Shown here piece after piece: positions 8,464 to 16,869 of a DNA stretch of 64,000 nt; position 1 is the stretch's first letter, and each line of letters opens with the position of its first letter. Source of the DNA: Salinispora vitiensis (lineage in GTDB: Bacteria; Actinomycetota; Actinomycetes; Mycobacteriales; Micromonosporaceae); the NCBI RefSeq assembly GCF_000378825.1, contig NZ_KB900388.1:4223901-4287900 (forward strand), given 5' to 3'. Made by a program: the position numbers and the translations under genes. Below the pieces are notes generated by a model. That model worked only from the letters and a program-made list of their open reading frames with translations, did not search any database and was not told the DNA's origin.

Positions 8464-9081
8464 ATGGGTCAGGTTCTGCTCCTGTTGGTCGCGGCGCTCA
8501 CCGTCGCGGCGGTGGTCTTCGGCGTGGCGGTGCTGGTCACCGACCGGGATTCGGGTCTTGCGCCAGTCGAGCCGGACGGGGCGTCGGTGCCCCTGCCCAG
8601 CAGCCGCCCGCTGCGGGAGCCCGATCTTGGCCAGGTGCGGTTCGACACCGCGTTGCGTGGGTACCGCATGGATCAGGTCGACCAGGCGATGCGCCGGGCG
8701 GCGTACGACATCGGCTACAAGACGGAGCTGATCGGGGTGCTGGAGGCAGAGGTCGCCGCGTTGCGTGAGGGGCGCAACGCCGATGCGGAGACGCTGCTGC
8801 GCGCCCGCAGACAGGCCGCCGGAGCGCGCTCCGGTGCCGCCGCTGACCCGCCTGAGGACGCAGCGCAGCGGTCCCAAGCGCAGACCGCCGGGACCGCTGA
8901 CGAGTCGGCGGATGAGGCCCGGTCCGGTGATGAGGCCCGGTCCGGCGACGAGGCCCGGTTCAGTGATGAGGCCCGGTCCGGTGACGAGGCCCGGTCCGGC
9001 GGTGCGAACACGGCTGAGTCGGCCGGTGGCGTCCGGCCGGTCGACGCAGCGGACCCGGCAGCCCGGTCGGAGTCGGTGTGA
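8464..9081 (+). CDS. Membrane-anchored DivIVA-domain protein with repeat tail
   Basis: 205-aa protein with one N-terminal helix (residues 3-25), a short linker and a DivIVA-like segment at about 59-100 (VRFDTALRGYRMDQVDQAMRR, then a coiled coil). The C-terminal half is low complexity, with five tandem DEAR(S/F)(G/S) hexads from about residue 150. It matches M. tuberculosis Rv1209 by position and layout. DivIVA-type proteins mark curved membranes and cell poles; the precise role here is unknown. It overlaps the next gene by 4 bp (GTGA). Confidence 0.8.
   Translation: MGQVLLLLVAALTVAAVVFGVAVLVTDRDSGLAPVEPDGASVPLPSSRPLREPDLGQVRFDTALRGYRMDQVDQAMRRAAYDIGYKTELIGVLEAEVAALREGRNADAETLLRARRQAAGARSGAAADPPEDAAQRSQAQTAGTADESADEARSGDEARSGDEARFSDEARSGDEARSGGANTAESAGGVRPVDAADPAARSESV
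8911..9000 (+). repeat. 18-bp tandem repeat, five in-frame copies
   Basis: Units of GATGAGGCCCGGTCCGGT start at 8911, 8929, 8947, 8965 and 8983, with T/C swaps at the third codon and one divergent copy (8947-8964). They encode DEARSG hexads in the tail of the DivIVA-domain protein. The unit is a multiple of three, so copy number can change without a frameshift. Confidence 0.95.
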
Positions 9082-9599
9082 CGGTGGGGGACGGCGCCGA
9101 GGAGCCGGCCACCCCGGACCGTGCTGACCTGCGCGAGGTGTCGCGGCCGGGGGCCGGCGAGGTCACCGCTGCGGTGATCGTCAACGCGTCGGCCGAGCGG
9201 GTCTTCGCGGCGCTCGTCTCCTGGGAACGACAGAGCGAATGGATTCCCTTCACCCAGGTTCGGGTGGTCGAGGGGGATGGCGGCGAGGGCAGCCTGGTCG
9301 AGGCGGTCACCGCGGTCGGCCCGGCCACCCTCCGCGACGAGATGCGGGTGGTCCGGGTGGACGCACCGTACGAGGTGCGCGTAATCCACTGCGGGAGGCT
9401 GCTGCGCGGCCCCGGCGTGCTGCGGTGCACCCCGCTGGCCGGAGAGCGGACCCAGGTTGTCTGGCACGAGTGGTTCCAGCTGCCGGGCGGGGCGGCCGGA
9501 CGGGTGGTGTGGCCCCTCTTGTGGCCGGGCTCGAAGGTCGGCTTGACGCGGGCCCTCCGGCGATTCGGGCGGCGGGTGGAGCAGGGTCGCCTTCCCTGA
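9078..9599 (+). CDS. SRPBCC (START/polyketide cyclase-like) family protein
   Basis: 173-aa soluble protein with the helix-grip fold. VTAAVIVNASAERVFAALVSW is the usual first strand and helix, followed by alternating strands (EMRVVRVDAPYEVRV, TQVVWHEWFQL) and a final helix. Such proteins bind hydrophobic ligands in a cavity; the ligand is unknown. GTG 9078 overlaps the stop of the DivIVA-domain gene, indicating translational coupling. Confidence 0.75.
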   Translation: MTVGDGAEEPATPDRADLREVSRPGAGEVTAAVIVNASAERVFAALVSWERQSEWIPFTQVRVVEGDGGEGSLVEAVTAVGPATLRDEMRVVRVDAPYEVRVIHCGRLLRGPGVLRCTPLAGERTQVVWHEWFQLPGGAAGRVVWPLLWPGSKVGLTRALRRFGRRVEQGRLP

Positions 9600-9662
9600 T
9601 CTGCCTGGCTGGCCACGGCCGGGCGTGGTCGGTGTGTCGGTGGGGTGCCGTAGCGTTGACGC

Positions 9663-10262
9663 GTGACTGACCTCGTGACCGGTGTTGACGGTTCGCCGCG
9701 CTGCGCCTGGGGGGCGGGCACGCCCGACTACGTCGTCTACCACGACACCGAGTGGGGCCGTCCGCTGCACGGCGACGACGCCCTCTACGAGCGGATGACG
9801 CTGGAGGCGTTCCAGTCCGGGCTGTCGTGGCTGACCATCCTGCGGAAGCGGGCCGCGTTCCGGGAGGCGTTCGACGGGTTCCGGATCGAGTCGGTGGCCG
9901 CGTTCTCCGCGGCGGACGTCGCCCGGCTGCTCGATGACACCGGCATCGTCCGCAACCGGTCCAAGATTGAGGCGGCGATCTCCAACGCGCGGGTCGCGCT
10001 GGAACTTCCGGCCGGTCTCTCCGCCCTGCTCTGGTCGTACGCGCCGCCGCCGCGCAGCGCCCGGCCGGCCTCGTTGGCGCAGGTGCCGGCGCTGACCGTG
10101 GAGTCCACCACGATGGCGAAGGCGTTGAAGAGGCGGGGCTTCCGGTTCGTCGGCCCGACCACCGCGTACGCGCTGATGCAGGCCACCGGCATGGTCGACG
10201 ACCATCTCGTTGGTTGCCACGTGCCGGCGGGCGGCGCCGACGTGATGGGATGGAGTGCATGA
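9663..10262 (+). CDS. tag: DNA-3-methyladenine glycosylase I
   Basis: Base-excision repair enzyme (199 aa) that removes 3-methyladenine from alkylated DNA. The zinc site of the family is present: Cys14 (PRCAW), His27 (YHDTEWG), His181 and Cys185 (DDHLVGCH). LEAFQSGLSWLTILRKR and KALKRRGFRFVGPTTAYALMQATG are the helix-hairpin-helix and substrate-pocket blocks of E. coli Tag. GTG 9663 is 6 nt after TAGCGT, so leaderless translation is likely. Its last codons overlap the next gene by ATGA. Confidence 0.96.
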   Translation: MTDLVTGVDGSPRCAWGAGTPDYVVYHDTEWGRPLHGDDALYERMTLEAFQSGLSWLTILRKRAAFREAFDGFRIESVAAFSAADVARLLDDTGIVRNRSKIEAAISNARVALELPAGLSALLWSYAPPPRSARPASLAQVPALTVESTTMAKALKRRGFRFVGPTTAYALMQATGMVDDHLVGCHVPAGGADVMGWSA

Positions 10263-10870
10263 CGACGGACACCGCGGACCGGACCGACCGGACACCCCGT
10301 ATCGACGGCGCGGACACCTGGGCGGTGCTGCTGCCGCCCGGGCGGTACGAGGCCGAGCGGCTGGTGCACCATGACACGCTCGAGCTGACCGGTGCCGAGG
10401 GAACTCGGCCGCGCCTTGGCGACCAGGTCGCGGTGCTTGCCGATGCGCCGTCGAGGCTGGTCGCGCTGGGTCGGGTTACCGACATCGGCGACCTGCGCCC
10501 GGAGGGCCCGCCCCCGGATCAGGTCGAGCCGCGGCTGGTGATCACGTACACCCGACGGTCCTTCGACACGCCGGTGTCGGCCGACTCCCTGATGGTCGAC
10601 GGGCCGGTCACACCGCTGGACCCGGCGGCCTTCCAGGCGCTGGCCGACCAGCTCGGTCCGCCCCCGCCGCAACAGTCCTGGATGGTCAGTCTCAATCTGC
10701 CGATCGAGGCCGTGTCGCCAGCGGAGGCGGTTCGGGAGTTCTGGGCCTACGTGCAGGAACTGGGCCCCGGCGAGCTACCCGCATTCGTCTGGCCGTCCGG
10801 TGACGAGTTGGCCATGCAGGCGTTCGTCCTCGGTGCCGAGGCCAATCAGGACCCGGAGGAGGACGACTGA
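10259..10870 (+). CDS. Conserved hypothetical protein coupled to tag
   Basis: 203-aa soluble protein of unknown function. The N-terminal part (DTWAVLLPPGRYEA, then GDQVAVLAD and LVALGRVTDIGDL) has the strand pattern of small beta-barrel, possibly PUA/EVE-like, domains. I cannot confirm this and do not recognise the family. The C-terminal part is acidic and helical. ATG 10259 overlaps the tag stop codon (ATGA), so it is co-translated with the repair enzyme, which suggests but does not prove a link to alkylation damage. Confidence 0.75.
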   Translation: MTTDTADRTDRTPRIDGADTWAVLLPPGRYEAERLVHHDTLELTGAEGTRPRLGDQVAVLADAPSRLVALGRVTDIGDLRPEGPPPDQVEPRLVITYTRRSFDTPVSADSLMVDGPVTPLDPAAFQALADQLGPPPPQQSWMVSLNLPIEAVSPAEAVREFWAYVQELGPGELPAFVWPSGDELAMQAFVLGAEANQDPEEDD

Positions 10871-10891
10871 CCGGGGGCGGCCCCGGCGCCG

Positions 10892-11683
10892 TCAGCGGCC
10901 CTCGAAGACCGGCTTCTGCTTGGCGACGAAGGCCATGGTGGCGGACCGGTGGTCGGCGGTGGCGCCGCAGATCGACTGAGCCTGCGCCTCGGCGGCTAGG
11001 GCGTCGGCGAGGGTGCCCGCGTCCGCGATGGAGAGCTGTCGTTTGATCGCCCCGTACGCGACGGTCGGGCCGGCCGCCAGCCGGGCGGCCAATTCCTGCG
11101 CCGCCGGCAGCACCTCCTCGTCGGTCGCGACCAGCCGGTTGAGCAGGCCGAGTTGGTGAGCCTCCGCCGCCCGTACCGGCTCGGCGAGCATCAGCAGCTC
11201 GACGGCCTTGGCGTGGCCGACGAGCCGGGGCAGCGTCCACGAGGCGCCGGTGTCGGCGGCGAGCCCCACCTTGGCGAACGCCATGAGGAAGCTGGTGGCG
11301 GGTCCACCGACGCGGATGTCGGCGAGGAAGGCCAGCGAGGCACCGGCCCCGGCGGCCATGCCGCCCACGGCGGCGACGACGGGTTTGGCCAGGCCGGCCA
11401 GCCGAGCGACGATCGGGTTGTAGTGCGTTCCCACGGTGTCGAGCGGGTTACCCTCGCTGGACTCCAGCGTCCGCACGTGCTCGCGCAGATCCTGACCAGC
11501 ACTGAACGAACCGCCCGACCCGGCCAGCACCACCGCCCGGCAGCTCCGGTCGCTCTCCAGCTCGGCCAGGGCGTCCCGGAGCGCCTCCTTCATTGCCGTG
11601 TCGAAGGCGTTCATGGCTGTGGGGCGGTTCAGGGTGAGGGTTACGACGGCGTCGGTGCGGTCGATGAGGAGTGGCTCGGTCAT
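10892..11683 (-). CDS. Enoyl-CoA hydratase/isomerase, PaaG-like
   Basis: Crotonase-fold enzyme of 263 aa. SAGQDLREH near 61-69 and GGMAAGAGASLAF at 107-119 form the oxyanion hole, and GLAADTGASWTLPR carries Asp144, the catalytic acid position of PaaG-type isomerases. The usual hydratase glutamates are absent. It follows paaX by 17 bp on the same strand, so an operon is likely. Isomerisation of the phenylacetate ring-epoxide CoA or another cis-enoyl-CoA is inferred from the PaaG match and the neighbour; no other paa genes are in the window. Confidence 0.85.
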   Translation of the reverse strand: MTEPLLIDRTDAVVTLTLNRPTAMNAFDTAMKEALRDALAELESDRSCRAVVLAGSGGSFSAGQDLREHVRTLESSEGNPLDTVGTHYNPIVARLAGLAKPVVAAVGGMAAGAGASLAFLADIRVGGPATSFLMAFAKVGLAADTGASWTLPRLVGHAKAVELLMLAEPVRAAEAHQLGLLNRLVATDEEVLPAAQELAARLAAGPTVAYGAIKRQLSIADAGTLADALAAEAQAQSICGATADHRSATMAFVAKQKPVFEGR

Positions 11684-11700
11684 GGTGTCAAATGACCCTT

Positions 11701-12507
11701 CTATCCAATGATGCGGTTACCGGCGTCGAGACACGCCTCGACGTAGCGGTCGGCGGCCGGCCGAAGCCGGGCCGCGTGGCGGTCGAAGAAGCTGCCGGCG
11801 GCGGTGCCCGGCCAGCGCTCGGGAAGCAGCGCCAGCGGCAGCTGTGGGTCCCGGAACAGGAACGTGCGCCAGGCGTGCACGAGCCGGAACCGGGCGGCGT
11901 ACGCCTCCTCGTCGGGACTGCGTACGGTGACACCGGCGAGCAGCGCCCGTTGTTCGGCGACGAACTGCTCGTATGCCCGGCCGATCTCGGCCAGGTCCCA
12001 GGCGCGGCGGACGATGCCCATCGCCCCGGTGGTGCCGGCGGCGTGCGCGGCGGTGAACCGCTCGTAGCGCACCCCCGCCTCGTCTAGGAGCAGATCCACG
12101 CCCTCGCCCGGTCGGGTGGCCACCCAGGTGCACTCGTCAAGCGTGCCGTAGCCGAGGAAGCTCAGGTTCGCGGCGAGGCGCTGCCGTTCCCGGCGGGCGG
12201 CCGGTGCCGCTAGGACGAGCAGGTCGAAGCGTCCGTCCCAGCCGGTTTTGCCGGTGCGGTAGATCCGGGTGGCCGCCTCGTCCAACCGGCGTGCGGCTTT
12301 CGGCGTGATCGCGTAACCCGGTCCGGTGGCCATCCGGATAGGTTCGAGCCAGCCCTGGCGCACCATCCGGGAGACCGCCGTCCGTACTGCTGGCGGTGCG
12401 ATGCCCAGGGGTGCCAGCAGCTTGACCAGAGCGGCGACCTGCGCGCGGCCACCTCGGGGCCGGAGGTGGTCACCGTACAGGTCGAAGAGTGCTGACCGTG
12501 CCTGCAT
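11701..12507 (-). CDS. paaX: PaaX-family transcriptional regulator
   Basis: 268-aa repressor with an N-terminal winged helix (about 1-75; PPAVRTAVSRMVRQGWLE is the recognition region), a central PaaX domain (GWDGRFDLLVLAAPAARRERQRL near 89-111) and a C-terminal helical domain. PaaX proteins respond to phenylacetyl-CoA and repress phenylacetate catabolism genes. Here it heads a two-gene unit with a PaaG-like isomerase, so that gene is its likely target. Confidence 0.88.
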   Translation of the reverse strand: MQARSALFDLYGDHLRPRGGRAQVAALVKLLAPLGIAPPAVRTAVSRMVRQGWLEPIRMATGPGYAITPKAARRLDEAATRIYRTGKTGWDGRFDLLVLAAPAARRERQRLAANLSFLGYGTLDECTWVATRPGEGVDLLLDEAGVRYERFTAAHAAGTTGAMGIVRRAWDLAEIGRAYEQFVAEQRALLAGVTVRSPDEEAYAARFRLVHAWRTFLFRDPQLPLALLPERWPGTAAGSFFDRHAARLRPAADRYVEACLDAGNRIIG

Positions 12508-12697
12508 GACCGCACATTGTGACAGGCCTTCTCGGGATAAGCTAGGTTCTGTTACATCAATACTGCCTCGGTTTGGGTCCGGCGGTGTTCATCAGGGAAA
12601 ATCGTTGGTCGACACCCCGGTGAAGGTTGCGGGTGGTCGTGGCGAAGTGGCTGTGGGGCAACCCACCGACCCTGGTTCAGGTCTGAGGGGAGACAAC

Positions 12698-12865
12698 ATG
12701 GCGGCGATGAAGCCGCGGACGGGCGACGGTCCGCTGGAAGTCACCAAGGAGGGCCGGGGCATCGTCATGCGAGTCCCGCTGGAGGGCGGTGGCCGGCTCG
12801 TCGTCGAGATGACTCCGGACGAGGCCAACGCGCTCGGTGACGCGCTGAGGGCGGCTGCCGGCTGA
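12698..12865 (+). CDS. DUF3117 small conserved protein
   Basis: 55-aa protein beginning MAAMKPRTGDGPLEVTKEGR and ending EANALGDALRAAAG, matching the actinobacterial DUF3117 family (Rv1211 in M. tuberculosis). It is predicted to be a small beta-rich dimer of unknown function. GAGGGGAG precedes the ATG with good spacing. In mycobacteria it follows tag directly; here paaX and the hydratase lie between on the other strand. Confidence 0.92.
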   Translation: MAAMKPRTGDGPLEVTKEGRGIVMRVPLEGGGRLVVEMTPDEANALGDALRAAAG

Positions 12866-12867
12866 GT

Positions 12868-12900
12868 ACGGACCGTCCGCGCCTCGCGTGGACGGTCCGT
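12868..12900 (+). terminator. GC hairpin after the DUF3117 gene
   Basis: ACGGACCGTCC (12868-12878) and GGACGGTCCGT (12890-12900) form a perfect 11-bp stem with an 11-nt loop, just after the stop codon. No T tract follows, as is usual for terminators in high-GC actinomycetes. Confidence 0.7.
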
Positions 12901-13097
12901 CCGCCTCCTGATCCACCGGCGTTCGCTCGCCGGTGGTCGTAGGCGTGCTGAAGCGGGACGGCGAGACGGTGGCCACCCGGGACTCCGGGCGGCCACCGCT
13001 GGTCGTCAGGTGACCCACCGCCCCCGGCAGCCGCCTGCGGAATTTTCCCTGTTCTGCGGAGCACTCCGCAGGCTTCTCCTGGAAGGTACGGCGTCGC

Positions 13098-14564
13098 GTG
13101 CTCGCCATCCGTCTTATCGCCGAGCCTGAGCGGCTCGATGTCCTGGCTCTGCCCATCCGACCCGCCAGCGAGGCGGAACCGTCAGCGCAGCCGGTGCCCG
13201 TCGTGGCGGCCCTGCCGGACGGGGTCGCCGACGAACTCGTCGCGCTGCTGCCGGTCGCGCGGCTGGATGGCGAGGCCGGTCAGACCTGGACCCAGCTTCG
13301 ACCCGAACGGGTGCCGTCCCGCCTACTCCCGTTCGGCATCGGGGCCGGGGACGAGGCGGCCTGGCGGAAAGCCGGGGCCGCCCTCGCCCGCGCGGCGGCC
13401 GGTACGGAGCACGTCACGCTCCCGCTACCGACGGCGGCCACCCCAGCAGCCGTACGGGGGCTGGTGGAAGGGCTGCTGCTGGCGTCGTACCGGTTCCGAC
13501 TCGGCGCCGACGAGGCCGCACCTGCCCTGGCCGCGGTCGACCTGGTGGTGCCGGATCCAACGGAGTACGCCGACGTCGTCGCGGGGGCCCGCACCACCGC
13601 GGAGATGACCCGACTCGCCCGCGACCTGGTGAACATGCCCTCGTCGGTGAAGAACCCGGACTGGTTCGCCGGGCAGGTGGCCGACGCCGCGGCCGATCTT
13701 CCTGACCTGCACCTGCGGGTCCGGGAACCGGATGAGCTGGCCGCCGAGGGCTTCGGCGGGATCGTCGCGGTGGGCAGCGGCTCCGCCAACGGCCCGCGGC
13801 TGGTCGAGCTGGACTGGCGGCCGGCCGGGGCACGGATGCACGTCGTGCTGGTCGGCAAGGGGATCACCTTCGACACCGGGGGAATCTCGATCAAACCCCG
13901 GGCCGGCATGAAGCTGATGCGCAAGGACATGGCCGGCGCGGCGGCCGTGGTGGCGGCCACGCTGGGGGCGGCCATGCGGCGGCTGCCGGTCCGGGTCACC
14001 ACCCTCGCCCCGCTCGCCGAGAACATGGTCAGCGGCGCCGCGTTCCGGCCCGGCGACATCATCCGCCACTACGACGGCGTGACCAGCGAGACCACCAACT
14101 CCGACGCCGAGGGTCGGCTGGTCCTCGCCGATGCGCTCGCCTACGCCGTACGGGAACACCAGCCCGACCTGGTCGTCGATCTGGCCACGCTGACCGGTGC
14201 GAACGCGGTGGCGCTGGGCAAGCGCACCGGCGCCCTGTACAGCGAGAACGACCGCCTCGCCGACGACGTGTTGGCGGCGGTCGCCGCGGCCGGTGAAGCG
14301 GCGTGGCGGATGCCGCTGCCGACCGACTATGTCGACTACCTCAGCAGCGAGCTCGCCGATCTCTACAGCGCGCCGGTCCAGGGAGCTGGGTCGGTGGTGG
14401 CGGCACTGTACCTGCGCGAGTTCCTCGGCGAGCTGCGGGACCGGTGGGTGCATGTCGACATGTCGGCGCCGTCCTGGTCGGAAGGGGCGGACGCGGAGTT
14501 GACCCCGGGCGCCACCGGCTGGGGCGTCCGTTCGCTCCTGCGCTGGCTGGAGACCCTCGGCTGA
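13098..14564 (+). CDS. pepA: Leucyl aminopeptidase, M17 family
   Basis: Cytosolic dinuclear metallopeptidase of 488 aa that removes N-terminal residues from peptides. The C-terminal catalytic half has GKGITFDTGGISIKP, MRKDMAGAAAV and NSDAEGRLVLADAL, which supply the metal ligands and the catalytic Lys and Arg. The N-terminal half is the variable macro-like domain. GTG 13098 has GGAAGG upstream. It stands alone between DUF3117 and a convergent O-methyltransferase. Confidence 0.95.
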   Translation: MLAIRLIAEPERLDVLALPIRPASEAEPSAQPVPVVAALPDGVADELVALLPVARLDGEAGQTWTQLRPERVPSRLLPFGIGAGDEAAWRKAGAALARAAAGTEHVTLPLPTAATPAAVRGLVEGLLLASYRFRLGADEAAPALAAVDLVVPDPTEYADVVAGARTTAEMTRLARDLVNMPSSVKNPDWFAGQVADAAADLPDLHLRVREPDELAAEGFGGIVAVGSGSANGPRLVELDWRPAGARMHVVLVGKGITFDTGGISIKPRAGMKLMRKDMAGAAAVVAATLGAAMRRLPVRVTTLAPLAENMVSGAAFRPGDIIRHYDGVTSETTNSDAEGRLVLADALAYAVREHQPDLVVDLATLTGANAVALGKRTGALYSENDRLADDVLAAVAAAGEAAWRMPLPTDYVDYLSSELADLYSAPVQGAGSVVAALYLREFLGELRDRWVHVDMSAPSWSEGADAELTPGATGWGVRSLLRWLETLG

Positions 14565-14596
14565 GGTGCGCCGATCCGATCCGGGGGTCCGGATGC

Positions 14597-15244
14597 CTAA
14601 CTGCGCACCGCGGTGAGTAGCCCGTTGCCGACCGGGAGCAGAGCGGGAATCCAGTACTCGGACTCCCGGATCGCCTTGATCGTCTCCCGGGTGGTCACCG
14701 TCTCCACGTCCCGGGCGGCGGGGTCGGCGATCCGGCCGTCGGCCAGGGCGCCGTTGAGGGCGAGCACTCCACCCGGCCGGAGGAGTCGGTGGGCGGCCTC
14801 CACGCAGGTGGCGAAGGCGGTCGCCTCGGTGTCAACAAACACCAGGTCGTACGCGCCGTCGGCGAGGCGTGGCAGCACGTCCAGCGCCCGGCCGGTAATG
14901 ATCCGGCTCCGGCCGGAGGGGAAACCGGCCTCGGTGAAGATCCGGCGGGCGATGCGCTGATGCTCGACCTCACCGTCGATCGTGGTCAGTACCCCGTCGG
15001 GGCGCATGCCGCGCAGCAGCCAGACACCGCTGACGCCGGTGCCGGTGCCGATCTCCACCACCGCGCGGGCGCTGCCCGCTGCGGCCAGCAGCCGCAGCGC
15101 GGCACCCGCGCCGGGGGTCACCGCCTCGAGGCCGACCTCGTGGGCGAGCGCGCGGGCGGTGCGCAGTACGAGATCCTCGGTCACGTACGACTCGGCGAGT
15201 TGCAGAGCCTGGGCCGAAGAGCCGGAATTGGCGACCGTGGCGAT
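14597..15244 (-). CDS. O-methyltransferase (Rv1220c-like), probable ATC start
   Basis: SAM-dependent Rossmann methyltransferase. VVEIGTGTGVSGVWLLRGM is motif I, DLVFVDTEAT the acceptor-side aspartate and LLRPGGVLALNGAL the family's strand 5. The first GTG in frame is at 15184 (195 aa). The 20 codons upstream encode IATVANSGSSAQALQLAESY, continuous with the homologous N-terminus. The only Shine-Dalgarno is GGAGG at 15251-15255, six nt before ATC 15244, and no ATG, GTG or TTG occurs in frame in the roughly 60 nt checked before it. An ATC start (215 aa) is therefore proposed. It lies divergent from htrA. Confidence 0.82.
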   Translation of the reverse strand: MATVANSGSSAQALQLAESYVTEDLVLRTARALAHEVGLEAVTPGAGAALRLLAAAGSARAVVEIGTGTGVSGVWLLRGMRPDGVLTTIDGEVEHQRIARRIFTEAGFPSGRSRIITGRALDVLPRLADGAYDLVFVDTEATAFATCVEAAHRLLRPGGVLALNGALADGRIADPAARDVETVTTRETIKAIRESEYWIPALLPVGNGLLTAVRS

Positions 15245-15515
15245 GGGACACCTCCGGACGGCGTTCGGGTCAGAGCGGGCTCCGGGTGCTGCGGCAGCAG
15301 GGTCGGAACGCGCCCTTCAGGGGTGAGTGGGGCACTGTGAGCCTAGAGGCGATGTTCACGGGGCGCAGCCGCGCGTCCCATGCATCGACGATCACGGTGG
15401 GTAGCCAGGACTCCACCCGCGGCTTCCGTGCAATCCTGGAGGCGGTGTCCGTACGAGTGCGACCGGTCGAGCGTGGTTGGCACGGACGGGCCCGGGACGA
15501 GTGGGAGGCAGCGAC

Positions 15516-16796
15516 GTGACCGATGGCTGGGACTGGCGCCAGCCCGGGACGGGTGCCACAGCGGCGGGCTCGTCGTCGGCCCCTCCTCCGCCGAGCGGCC
15601 CAGGTTCGCCCTGGTGGTCCGACGCGTTGGCCGATCCGTGGCGGGATCCGATGGCACCGGCGGCGGTGGTCGTGCCCGCCGCGCCGGTTCCCGGCACCGA
15701 GCCGGAGCCGGTCACCGACCCGGATTCGGCCCGTCCCAGACTGCGGCACCTGCTGATCATTCCTTTGGTTACGGCCCTGCTCGCCGGTGCGCTGGGGGGC
15801 GCGCTCGGCTACGCGTTCGCGATCCGGGGCGATACCGCCCCGGTCCTCGGTGGCGCCCCGGTCCAGCCGCCGGAGCTGGCCCAGCGCCGGCCGGAGTCGC
15901 TTGCCGGGGTGGCCGAGCGGGTGCTGCCGAGCGTGGTCACGGTTCGGGTGGCGGGGCCCGACGGGACGAGCGAGGGTTCCGGCTTCATCGCCACCACCGA
16001 CGGCTACGTGATTACCAACGACCATGTGGTGGCGGGTGCGACCGGGCCGGCCACGGTGGTCTTCAATGACGGCAGCTCTGCCCCGGCCACCCTCGTCGGT
16101 CAGGATCCGGAGTCGGACATCGCGGTCATCAAGGTCACGAAGGAAGGGCTCCGCCCGGTGGCGTTCGGTGACTCGGAAGCGCTCGCGGTCGGCGATCCGG
16201 TGTTGGCCATCGGGTCGCCGCTCTCCCTGGCCAACACGGTCACCGCCGGCATCATCAGCGCCCTCGACCGGACGATGCAGGCGGGCGAGCCGGGCGGCCC
16301 CACCCGCTACTACGCGGCGATCCAGACCGACGCGGCGGTCAACCACGGCAACTCCGGTGGCCCCTTGGTGGACGGTGCCGGCCGGGTGATCGGGGTCAAC
16401 TCCACGATCAAGTCGCTGGTCGCCGAGGGGCAGGAGGCCGGCAACATCGGACTCGCCTTCGCTATTCCGATCAACCAGGCCAAGCGGATCACCCAGGACA
16501 TCATCGGTACCGGCAAGGCCCGTCGTACGGTGATCGGCGCCCAGGTGGGCGGCGGGGGTGTGGGCGCCGGGGCGGGGGTGCGCTTGGTCTCGGTGGAGCC
16601 CTCCGGCCCGGCGGCCAGCGCCGGCCTGCGGGCCAATGACGTGATCGTCACCCTCAACGGGCGGCCGACGAACGAGCCGACCGACCTGATCGCCCTGGTC
16701 CGGAAGTTCGCACCCGGGTCCGTGGTGGTGGTGGAATACCGGCGTGACACGTCACGGCGGAACGCCTCGGTGACCCTGGCCGCGGATCTGAAGTGA
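15516..16796 (+). CDS. htrA: HtrA-like membrane-anchored serine protease with PDZ domain
   Basis: 426-aa envelope quality-control protease. A Pro-rich cytoplasmic tail (about 1-70) precedes one transmembrane helix (about 75-100) and an extracytoplasmic trypsin domain with His170 (TNDHVV), Asp201 (SDIAVIKV) and Ser280 (GNSGGPL). One PDZ domain follows (GVRLVSVEPSGPAASAGL onward). GTG 15516 has GGGAGG upstream. tatB follows. In M. tuberculosis this block is O-methyltransferase, sigE, rseA, htrA, tatB; here sigE and rseA are missing from between. Confidence 0.93.
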   Translation: MTDGWDWRQPGTGATAAGSSSAPPPPSGPGSPWWSDALADPWRDPMAPAAVVVPAAPVPGTEPEPVTDPDSARPRLRHLLIIPLVTALLAGALGGALGYAFAIRGDTAPVLGGAPVQPPELAQRRPESLAGVAERVLPSVVTVRVAGPDGTSEGSGFIATTDGYVITNDHVVAGATGPATVVFNDGSSAPATLVGQDPESDIAVIKVTKEGLRPVAFGDSEALAVGDPVLAIGSPLSLANTVTAGIISALDRTMQAGEPGGPTRYYAAIQTDAAVNHGNSGGPLVDGAGRVIGVNSTIKSLVAEGQEAGNIGLAFAIPINQAKRITQDIIGTGKARRTVIGAQVGGGGVGAGAGVRLVSVEPSGPAASAGLRANDVIVTLNGRPTNEPTDLIALVRKFAPGSVVVVEYRRDTSRRNASVTLAADLK

Positions 16797-16869
16797 GCCG
16801 CTCGGCCCCCTGCCGAGCTAGCCTGTGACGTGCGTAGGCTTGCGCTGAGGCCGAAGGGAGGATCGTGCG

